Source of the DNA: Pyrrhosoma nymphula
Taxonomy: Eukaryota > Arthropoda > Insecta > Odonata > Coenagrionidae
NCBI GenBank assembly: GCA_963573305.1
Contig: OY754327.1
Span: 182,164,386 to 182,228,385, forward strand
Reading direction: 5' to 3'
Length of the DNA: 64,000 bases
The position numbers and the translations under genes were made by a program. Shown here piece by piece: positions 54,680 through 64,000 of this stretch; the stretch's first letter is position 1, and every line of letters begins with the position of its first letter. The notes under the pieces were generated by a model, which saw nothing but the letters and a program-made list of their open reading frames with translations, searched no databases and had not been told where the DNA came from.

Positions 54680-56290
54680 TGTAAATTCTGTTTTATTTTT
54701 CAATTTTAATTCCTGTTTAACTCTTTTCCTGGAATATTTCATGCTTAATTTGGTCCTTTTTTCTCATAATTTTTATCTTACTTTTTACGGTTCGTTTTGG
54801 TGATTTTCTTCGTTCCTTGGGCAAAATATTTTATTGCAGTTGTTTTCATATATTTCTTAAAATTTATTTGGTCTAAATTTCTGTCATGAATGGCCATTCC
54901 AAACATACCGCGATCCCGGAGAATGAAATAAGAAGCAAATCAACCTCGTTCACGCTACTGTTCCATGAGAAATAAGAAACGGTAAAGAGAATGGAACGTT
55001 TTGATTGACCTTTATCCTGGTTCTTTTGTTTATTTTGGAAACAGCAAATTACACCCAGAATCGCAACAGGTGTATTCTCGCATAGTTTTCTGTTTTACGA
55101 ATTTATATTCCTAAAATATTTTATAATGAACTAGATGCTACTCGCAGCGTCACATGTCTATTATCATAATAAACTCTTTCGTTTCTGTTCACTCACTGCT
55201 TTCGTCTCTAACTCCGTGTTGAGAATCATAGTATTGCTAGAATATTTACATGGCTCTAAGCGTTAACTGAGAAACACCGGGAAGAGGTGACAATGTGTCG
55301 TTTCTCTCGGGAAGTTTAATTTGTCCTGGCTGGTCCCCATGACTTCTGCCATATAGTTGGTTATAATATTATATGAATTGGCAATTAATGTATCCAGTTT
55401 TATGTTCCGAACATGATTTAATTTTATGCGACATATCATGCATTATAGAGCTTCAAGAGACAGTTGACCAGTGGAAAGCAGTACCTACCATCAACTGAGG
55501 CAATGAGGTCACCGCAAAGTTGGGTGATAAATTCGCTGGGTGAATTGTTGTTTTTTCTTTGTTTTGTAATTGAATCTCGAATAACAAACATATTTAGTGT
55601 AATAAAAGTCTTAAAATCCTGTAAGGAATATAAGAAATGTTTAATTAATTAGTATATGAAAATTAGGGCTAATTGTTTGGCTCTGCAATCTTCTGTAGTA
55701 AATACCCACAATACATGTTAAATTTTTATTATATTTGTTATTAAACAAAAAGATTTTGTAGTAAAACCTAGGACCTAAGACGAAAGTGAAGCCAATTTAA
55801 TTGTAATACCATGATCAGTAAGAGAGTGAGTGGTATTTGTTTTTCATATTTGTGGATTCAAACAATACTGTAAAAAAACCTTTTATGAGTCAATTTACAA
55901 ATTTAATGGCGTTGGTAAATGTTGTATGTTTATTCCCTCTGGCTTTAAATGAGATTTTCCAACTTTGAGACTCAAATTATTACTCACGTGCGCCACGATG
56001 CTATTTTGTATTTTTCTTTCGAACTAAAATGCTTACTTAACGTACTTAATCTACCAACGCCATTCCCCCAAACACAATCGCACTACCTGAGAAGTCATAT
56101 CTGCTTTTTTTGGGGTCATAGGAACTTCTTAGAATTTGTCATTGAGTGTCATCACGGAATGTCATATTATCACGGAAAAATCAGGAAAGTTGTCCAGAGT
56201 TCATAAGTCTCACAGTACGCACGAGAAGCGCGTTATTCTGAAATGTTAAGGTGCTCCACCACTAAGTTTATTTTGGTAGAAACTTTTTCA
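54680..56290. other. AT-rich non-coding stretch
   Basis: No supportable feature. Terminal 56215-56290 flanks the half-foldback E. Confidence 0.4.
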
Positions 56291-56360
56291 AACCTTGTAT
56301 ATACATAGCTTCACGACCCGGGTTTAATTATTGAAGGATCATCACTGTCACCTGGTGAGG
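56250..56360 (-). repeat. Single degenerate arm of the foldback superfamily (E)
   Basis: On the minus strand: GTGATGA (complement of 56337-56343), T, CCTTCAATAATT in place of a stem II, AAACCCGGGTCGTGAAGC, and AATAAA about 45 nt later (near 56266). The first box, the AAACCC position and the CGGGTC/GTG tail follow the order seen in foldback A. No inverted partner is found nearby and stem II is not complementary, so this is a decayed half-copy at best. Confidence 0.4.
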
Positions 56361-58435
56361 CATTTGGCCTGAAAATTCTACTCCTCATATCATGAGATCA
56401 TTCAATGAATCAGTTCAATTCTCGTGTAGGCATAAGTGAAACGCAGGCTCTTCACTCTGGTGGTATGCATTTTGTTCCTTTTTTAATACCTTCAGAAATT
56501 GAAGGCAAAGTACTCGAATTCAGGTATTATTACAAATTTTAAACTGATATATAAAGCAAAGATACACATTAGTTTTAGAAACATGAAAATGCATAGCTAA
56601 TTATTAAGATGCCAAATACCTTCTCGGTTTATTGACCATTTTACTCTCCCGTGTTTTTATGCAGTCACCGATGAACTTATGAAATATCTTTGTGTTTATC
56701 CCACATTGACCGGCCAGGTGGGCCGAGGCAGTTTTTAGCTATATCTGCTGGTATTCAATGCAAACGCATGCCGAATAAATGATAGCAATCGTGGGTAATG
56801 AATGTATGGAAGAGGCGAGCTAGCAGTATAGTCCAATTACGTCTTAGTGAGTACGGGCAAAAAGCGGGAATACGGTCCGTGGGAACAAGGGTAAAACTGG
56901 AACCGAATCTGAGAGTATGTGATGTTTTTGGTTTGTCTCTTGTCCATGCGATGCAGAATTTGTGAAAGACCTGACCTAGTAGATACGTAGGCCTCATTTC
57001 ACAGTTTTACTGCAACATTCTTAATTATAGGCCCCTAGTATGTCGCAAAACAGTTTGAGCGAGTTTTTTTTATCAAGTAGTGCCTACCGTATTAGTATGG
57101 AGACCACATTGTAATTTTATTTTGAAATTTAAGCAGTTTTAAGGAGCATGAAGGAAATATTTACCTGATATATAGCCGTCATATAACGCCCATAGAAAAA
57201 GAAATGACGCACAAACTTTGTTTAAAAAAATTACATTCTTAGTAAGTGACTTAATATGTATTTACACCTTCACAACTGAAGTTTTTTTTGCAATATTTAT
57301 AAAATTATCACGGCAAATAGTATATTCATATTTAAAAGCGGGCTAGAGAGCATACGATCCACTCGCCATTACATTTCAGACGCAAAATGTGCGTCAGAAC
57401 TTCCTCTTTTTCTAATAACGGCTCTCTGGAACCTTACATGGAAAACAGCTTCTATTTTTTGGCCCATAATGTTGTTAATTTCGGTGATATTGGTGTGATA
57501 AGTGCCTGATATTTTGATATCATCAGAAAGAAGAGGTGATTTTGCATGTAATTAAGTAGATTTTATTGAATTTCATGCGAAGAATAATCTCGGTGAAACT
57601 ACATTAAACGAAACTGTATTCCTCCTTATATTATTTACATATTAACCTTGTATCGCCAGGCCAACTTGTCTGTTTTGACTCCCTGCCAATGAAATCTGCC
57701 ACATGCCATGATGTGGTAGGGAATGATTTGAATTTACTAAAACAGATTTATTCTGCTTCTTGAAATTAATGAGAAGTAATAGGTTGATTTCGTACTTCAG
57801 TTTGGCTATAAAGAATGCATTGGAGAACCAAATCTGTGGAGCTAATAACACTTGTGGCAAACCTCTTTATCTATTTGGTATACTTCTTGGTTACTTCATC
57901 ATAATAGTATTTCTAATAATAAGTTATCCATTAATTTTATTATAATTTAATTTATAATAATAAGTCTCCATTGTCTTCTGGGTGTTGATGAAATATTTAG
58001 CCTTTCCAGAGCATACATTCTGGCGTTAAGTGTGAACAATGGATTTGGTTGGTAGTTTATTTATTGGTGAAATAAAGTTGTACAAACGTTGTTGATAATA
58101 GGAATTCTATTTTTTACATGTCCCTAATTGATTCATTATCATTTATTTCTGTAAGTACAAATACGTCTTGACCTATTTTCGATAAATAGACAGCGAAATA
58201 AAACCAAAGAAAACATTGATTCGCAAAAAAGGGAAATCCAAAAAATTGCCCTGGTAGCGGTTGGCTATAAATGTGTAACCACGCATTTTCCCTTGTCCTT
58301 TGCCAACGCTTCATAACTTTTTATGCCCCGGTCACGCACCAGTGGCTGGCGCAAGATCGTCCGCATGACATGAATAAGAAGGCGATTCAGAAGGTAATCT
58401 TTCAGCCGGTAAAGCTGAGATTTTTTTCAAAATGC
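56361..58435. other. AT-rich non-coding stretch
   Basis: 56780-56960 is slightly GC-richer with an unrecognised 80-codon minus ORF. An imperfect palindrome around ACATGCCATGATGT lies near 57701. Nothing else supportable. Confidence 0.4.
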
Positions 58436-58439
58436 TCCT

Positions 58440-59290
58440 CCCTTGTATGTATCTCTTCATCTCCCTCTCCTCTCTCCCCACCCCCAGCACGGTCGGAAGA
58501 GAGAACCCCCTCCCCCCCTTTTGTTTCTGTCCATTCGACCAGCTGCACCGGCCTCCTTCACTTTTTAACCTTTGTCCGCGCTCTACTCTTCTTTTGTCTG
58601 GGCGCTGATATTTTACGCTGTTCCTTTTTTTTCGTCTTTCTTCCCCGGTCTCCATCTCTGAAGTACCCAACCGTACACTTTTTCTCTCTCTCTTTCTCTC
58701 TCTTTGTCTCTCTGTCTCTCTCCCTTCTTATATTTTTGCCAGCCACTCTTTTTCTTTCCTCCTCGGAGTCTTTCTTCCCCCGTTTTTCTCTTTGTGCATC
58801 TCCTTCTCCCCTTTACGCATCCCTTCATCTCCCCTCCTTCCCACCCTCCCCCTCCCACACTCCACCTCTCTCCTCCCCCTCCTTCCCCCATCCTTTTTTC
58901 TCTCTCTCTCTTCATATCAAGACTTCCGTCTTAAATCCAGCCTCATTCCCACCCTTGCCCGCCGTCGTCGCTATGAAACCCTTCTCTCCCCACCCTCCCC
59001 TAAACCCTTGGATCCGCACTCTCTTCTTTTCTCACCCTGCCTCTTTCCCCCGCCCTCCGCGCCCACAAAAATCCTCCCTCCTCATCCCAACGCACCCTAC
59101 CCCAATACTCACACCCCATATTCCACCCCCAGGGAAGAGCTGGCTCCCCGTCAAAAGGAGAGTGCCACAAAGGAAAGTAAGAGCGGCGGAAAATTAGTTG
59201 ACCTGGGTTCGAGGGCGTGGGGAGGGTGGGGTGAGGGTGTTGTGGGGTGGAGGATGGTTAGCGAGGGATGGGAGAGGATGATGCGAGGAG
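58440..59290. repeat. C/T-rich island with CT microsatellite, ending in a G-rich run
   Basis: A CTCTCT-type microsatellite occupies about 58680-58725. Pyrimidine-rich DNA continues to about 59150, then the polarity flips and 59205-59285 is G-rich. The 308-codon plus frame over this region is Ser/Pro/Phe low complexity. Confidence 0.65.
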
Positions 59291-60715
59291 ACCACTTCTC
59301 CGTCAATTTTTTCATTCAACCCTCTTTAAAACCGAATTGCGCTCTAATTATTTTGCTTGATTCCTAAACGACGTTTTTTTTTAATAATTCCCAATTCGCT
59401 ATTGAAATGAATATCTCGCAAACCCCGCCGAGACCACTTTCATATTATGATCCCAGAATGCTTTTTCATTTCTTTTAGCCGTTGAGAGTGTTTGATTTCT
59501 GAACTGTAAATTTGTTTTTAATTTGGTCCATAGTATTTTCTCTGCTCATCATGGTGATTTTTAAATTTCCTGCATAGTTAGTTCTACGCAGGTTTTCGAT
59601 TTGCTGAACGAAATTGATACGTTAAATACTTTTCAAGCCTAAAATGCTCTTCATAGTGGATGCATTATTCATTTACGAATTTTATATTATTCGGCGCTTG
59701 AATAAAATAATGAGACATTTAGTTTGAAGTGGTGTGTGAAGAGTTAAAAAATTTGCTATGACAAATGAATAGGTACCTTTCAGTGCTGTATCAATTTATT
59801 TGAATGATGACTTTATAATTCTGTTAAAAAATTTTAAAATTATATTTCAAGTCAGGGGATAATTTTTCAGTTGTTTTGGTATTGATATCTTTTACCCTGC
59901 ATCATTGAGTAAAAGTAATCATTACATTTTTTCATTGCATATAATTAGGAAGGTAGCCTCGACATAGGTATATCCTTCAAGAATACTTAAAGCTTCCTAT
60001 TTTTCTTTCATTATGTGCATGGTAATTACGAAGGAAGCAATAAACATTTATTTTTCCTTACTGTCCGTTACTTCTCTCATTTAACATTTCTAGTCGCCTA
60101 CTATCTTTTTTTCTCAAATCCTCTTATTTTTGCATTTACCTGGCCTTATAAGACATTGCCAAACTTTTTTTAAATTTTTGCTGGAGTTTCAGATGACTCA
60201 ACAAACGTAAAATATAGATATGCTTTTTATGATAAAAAAAACTTATAAAGCTCCTATAATTTCTCTTAAAACTTTGCTTGTATTTCATTCTCAGACTGCA
60301 TTTAATGCTGATTAATATAGTTTCATTGTTTTTCGCTACTCGATTAGTTGATTCCCTGCATTCGTAACTCCTTATCTACTGTGGTTTCAAGGGGAGAAAT
60401 TGATAATTCCAATCGTTTAATTCCTCCGAAATTCGGAATCTTTCTCGTGTCGTTATATGAAATCTGCGAGGGTGCTCGAACCATAGTAGGCTATGCGATA
60501 AGATTAGAATTACCAACCCGTATGAATGTAGCGTGAATATTTCCCCATGATGGACCAACTATACCCCCCATATAAACCCTAATGCATGTCTCTAGTAATT
60601 CATATCGCTTGTGGCTCCTCGAATGACAATGCCAAGACAACGCTGAATACAGTTCACTTTGCACAGAGTACCGTAATGAATGAATGAGATGAGTTGAAAT
60701 ACTTTTAGGGGGATC
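59291..60715. other. AT-rich non-coding stretch
   Basis: No supportable feature. Confidence 0.4.
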
Positions 60716-60721
60716 GTGTTT

Positions 60722-61033
60722 TGGTGGATAGAGGAGGTAGCTCCCCATCCCGAGGACACGGGCTCGGATCCCGGCAGCGGCGTAGATTATTCCCTGGATT
60801 CCCGATCCCTACTTGGTTGATGTGTGGAAGTTATGTACTTCAAGTGTAGTACTCCGTCCGTCGGATGAGATGTTAAACTGTGGTCCCCTTGGCGCATTAA
60901 GAGTAGGCCAATACTGACACAAGGCCTCTCTCCAGCCATTTTCAACCTTCCAAATATGTAGTTCTTTCCTCTCCAACCACCATGACCTCAACTGTTGGTT
61001 GCCTCCTCAATTCACCAACCAACCAAAAATAAC
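60722..61033 (+). mobile_element. tRNA-derived SINE, same family as 15.64 kb
   Basis: The head has GGTGGATAGAGGAGGTAGCT (A-box-like) and GGGCTCGGATCCCGG (B-box). The body includes CCGTCCGTCGGATGAGATG and GTGGTCCCCTTGGCGC, shared with the minus-strand copy at 15.64-15.90 kb. The 3' end, CCTCAATTCACCAACCAACC then AAAAATAA (to 61033), is also shared. Two copies in opposite orientation 45 kb apart define the family within this window. Confidence 0.78.
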
Positions 61034-61650
61034 CCTTTTCATTATTTCTCAAACCCTGAATTTATCTTTTTATTACATACTTTAGACTTGTAGTCAAATG
61101 AATCAGGGCCTCTTTGGGGCATGTGAGACGTGGGAAGACATTTAGCTTTGGCAATGCTATGTTCCATGGGAACTGATGGTATTTATATCTTTAATTTATG
61201 GCGTATCACTGTGAGGATACAACTCCGTTTATATATCCGATTAATTAGCTGTATGGTACACATAATAAATCGAATGTAACCACTTGGATTGAAGTTTTCG
61301 GCATTTCTGGCTACATTTGTCATTCCCGAAGGTTTCATTGGTAAAAACGGTAATATCAGATTGTGAAATTATTTAAGCTCCCTGTTACAACGCACTCTTC
61401 CACTGACCCTATTTGCATAGGGCGAAGCATAGCATCTGTTGGTATTAATTTAGAGAGGGTGAAAATATGTTCGTTAACATTTAAAATGTTTAATCTCAAA
61501 AGATTCATTATCGTAATTTAATTAATATTGATGTATCCTTGACTTAGTGAGATACAGCTGAGACTGTAGTTATTAAACTTAGCATTTAATGAGGTGTTTG
61601 TGTAGTCGTGCCCAGTATAATAGTGCGAAAGCAACTAAGTGTTGATACTC
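61034..61650. other. AT-rich non-coding stretch
   Basis: No supportable feature. Confidence 0.4.
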
Positions 61651-61654
61651 CGTC

Positions 61655-62210
61655 CTCTGGAAAGTGTGGTGAGGTTTTTAGAGTATTCCCTGAGAGATTT
61701 TCTCATTCTCTCCCTCGCTGCCTTCTTTCATCGCCGTTGGCTTTCTCGAGGAAGGAGTAATGAATATCGGCGGACACTTCACTTAGCTTCTTCAACTTCT
61801 TACGGTTCCTCGAAAAAGAATCTCCCCCTTTGGAAGAAAAAGTCGTGCTCCCTCCACTCTCGCCATCTATATTCCACCGCAAACCTCTCGCTCTCCGCTC
61901 CAGTCCTTCGAGGGAACTTCTCATTAACTTTCTCCTCCCCCGCTTCTCCTTCTCCCTCCCTTCCCTCATGGAGCTGCCACCTCGACGTCATCCCTCGTCC
62001 ACTCTTTCAGCCTCTCCTCCCATTCACTCCTCATTCATTCCGAATTCATTTTCTTCATGTTCCCCTCTCTTCATTTCCTCCTCCTGCACTCCGCCTGTCA
62101 AGATCTCGTCTCTTCTCCCCTCCCTTCCATTTGTGCCTCCATTTCCCCATTATTCCCACTCTTTCATTCACGGTTTCTTTCTCCGTTCCTCTCCGCGAGC
62201 CGATCCATAT
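61655..62210. repeat. C/T-rich island
   Basis: Pyrimidine-rich plus strand, densest at 61830-62170. The overlapping ORFs are Ser/Pro-rich artefacts. Confidence 0.6.
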
Positions 62211-63550
62211 ACACTGAATTGTGAGCGATGCTGACCTTCGAATGGCTCATATTAAAGTGGAGGTGGAAGGCTCGGGCTCAAACTACTGGTCTCCAGTCTG
62301 CCGGACACTCTCTCTTGTTGTCCTCCTCTTGTCACCCGCTTCCCTCAGGGGTCGAGGTACCTGAGTTCATATGGAGCCTGTTTCCGAATGGAGACGGAAA
62401 CCCACTGTCTACTTTGACATAATTTTCCATCGGGCTATTCGCCCGTCGGTAGGTAATAGATATGAAGTCCTATTGACATTCCAATTTCAATTTTGGTGGA
62501 TAATATAAGGTCATTTTTACTTATCCACGATGATTACATTTGTTATCGAAGTTCAGCACGAGAAATTCGGTACAAGACAGTTCTAACCTGAGGGTGTGGG
62601 CAAAGGCAGTCATACTGTCTAATAGACAGCTTAGGGATTTGAAAATGAATATGTTAAAGAAGGGCACTTATGTAAATTGGTTTCCGTATGGTTAAATCAT
62701 TCCATAGAGGGAAATCGTGGCAGTGGCGTCTATTCTCCTCAAGAGCGTTTGATTTCCAAATTATTTTAAAGCCATCAATACATGAAAACTATTTAGAATG
62801 TGCTATAACTGTATGATACCCTTAACGAATAATTGGGAAACTGAGCCTAAAGAGTTTTTTTTATGTTAATCTATTAGGAGTTTGTAGGATTTGTATTTGC
62901 TTTTAAATAAGTAATACCCTATCGAGGCTCGTAATTTGAAGAGGACGAGACAACGAGAGTCGAAGAACTCGGTATCGAAATATGGTAATTTTTCCAGCTA
63001 AAGGGATTGAGAGTTGGTGATGCTTTGGATTCCAACCACGATACCACTGTTTTCCTCTGGTATTGTTAGTATTTCGAGTTGATTCTAGTCCATGGGTGAG
63101 GTACATTTGGCAGTTTAGACACCCTTCATTAAGATTTGTCGGATTTGGACACTCGGACATTTGGACACTCCTGACTTTTTCTCGGTCTCTACCAATCTTC
63201 CCCTAGCCTCAGCGATCGCACACACTGTTAACAGTGGCTTCCCATTATAAACCAGAGTTCATTCGAAGTCGAACAATTTTTATGCGCTGTGGCTGACATC
63301 ATTGTTATAATATATATTAGTAAAAATATGAAAATGCATTTTTTCACTTGACTTCTTTCGCAATAACATTTATCGGTCTTGGCACGCCTCCAACGTTGCG
63401 CGGTCATCGTTGATAACCCTGCGCCGCTACGTGGTCAAGTCGTGATTGAGGCGGAAAACCCGAGCCACTGATGCCATATCGTAATCGAATTGGTCCATTT
63501 AGTATCAGATTTGCCTCAAAGTGCTCTTGCTCCATCCTCTCGTGTGTCGA
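62211..63550. other. Non-coding stretch
   Basis: 62260-62420 is moderately GC-rich with GGAGCCTGTTTCC and GGAGACGGAAACCC half-sites. Otherwise AT-rich. No gene recognised. Confidence 0.4.
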
Positions 63551-63554
63551 TTCC

Positions 63555-63745
63555 TTGCTGCATTCTTCTCCCCCCTCCCCCCTAGCCACACACTGCAAGA
63601 GGCCTCATGGGGTAGCCACCCCCCCCCTCATTCTTCCTCCCCTCCACTCCTCATCCTCATCTTCCACTCCCTTGTCGCACGTGGCCGTCGTTTTGATGCG
63701 CCCACACCCCCTCTCCTACATTCCCCTCTCGCCTTTCAAACTGTA
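63555..63745. repeat. C/T-rich tract
   Basis: CCCCCCTCCCCCC-type pyrimidine DNA; open frames here are compositional. Confidence 0.6.
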
Positions 63746-64000
63746 GATTTCACTGGTTTTCCATACTTCTCTTTCCGTCTGGGTGCTTTCCTGAGTATGA
63801 AGATCATCATTGTTTTCGGTTCACTAATCCTTTATATTTTATTTCCACGCCGATGTTTTAATTTCATGACTCTTCAATAAAGTATTTTCTACTATGAGTG
63901 GTTTAAAAATGTATAACTACGATAAAATATGCTAATCTGTATCACTTATGTCAATTAGTGAAGTATGTTCGCGCAAGATTCTAGTGGACTGTATTTAAAA
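63746..64000. other. AT-rich window end
   Basis: No supportable feature. Confidence 0.4.

Noticed and set aside
56425..56460. GTGAAACGC near foldback arm E as a possible second arm
   Set aside because: Not complementary to arm E, and neither the CTGATGA box nor stem II is present.
58271..59197. 308-codon plus-strand ORF
   Set aside because: Runs through a CT microsatellite and pyrimidine-rich DNA, which rarely forms stops; Ser/Pro/Phe-rich without any motif.
1..64000. Bacterial features (operons, CRISPR arrays, Shine-Dalgarno sites, IS elements)
   Set aside because: All evidence points to eukaryotic intergenic DNA; no direct-repeat/spacer array or operon-like run of genes exists.

Overview
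The window looks like gene-poor nuclear DNA of an arthropod, most likely an insect with a large genome. I recognise no intact host protein-coding gene, tRNA gene or rRNA gene. The assignment rests on the mobile elements: non-LTR retrotransposon relics with TAGATG or ATG tails, a Helentron/Helitron relic, tRNA-derived SINEs, and foldback repeats whose arms resemble the hammerhead-bearing repeats of Penelope-like elements. I cannot name a species. The DNA is AT-rich background broken by GC-rich islands 0.2-1.3 kb long, many with extreme strand asymmetry (one strand almost purely purine) and abrupt switches of polarity.

Layout. 0.6-1.2 kb: foldback repeat A with a 409-bp MITE inserted in it. 1.2-1.87 kb: C-terminal piece of a jockey/CR1-type reverse transcriptase ORF with its 3' stem-loop and TAGATG tail; a second copy of that 3' end lies at 25.96-26.05 kb. 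4-4.8, 8.2-8.9 and 11.3-12.7 kb: skewed GC islands. 15.6-15.9 kb: SINE on the minus strand, then a perfect 21-bp hairpin at 16.0 kb and foldback B at 16.2-16.4 kb. 16.5-17.07 kb: CpG-rich block. 17.55-19.44 kb: internally deleted Helentron. 23.87-24.1 kb: foldback C. 24.8, 28.7, 32.4, 32.9, 37.7 and 60.7 kb: SINEs or tRNA-like heads. 30.8-32.0, 34.9-35.4, 39.0-40.5, 43.4-44.1, 48.6-48.9, 50.8-51.9, 58.4-59.3, 61.7-62.2 and 63.5-63.7 kb: further skewed islands. 41 kb: possible RTE endonuclease piece. 46.0-46.17 kb: near-perfect palindrome D. 47.8 kb: 73-bp tandem duplication. 52.6-53.46 kb: two different decayed non-LTR C-termini in tandem. 54.1-54.7 kb: unidentified minus-strand coding relic. 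56.3 kb: single degenerate foldback arm E.

The most interesting signal is the set of four foldback repeats (A-D, plus half-copy E). Read outward from the loop, the better arms show a CTGATGA-like box, one T, a 4-bp stem with a short loop, GAAA, a short self-complementary segment, a UC-type cleavage trinucleotide and a short stem I. That is the order of a type I hammerhead ribozyme with a minimal stem III, and AATAAA follows within about 5-15 nt in most arms. Unrelated stems (GACG/CGTC, GCTG/CGGT, GCCG/CGGT, GACC/GGTC) sit at the same place, which argues for selection on the fold. No genes here form a pathway; the annotation is essentially one of repeats, islands and candidate regulatory DNA.
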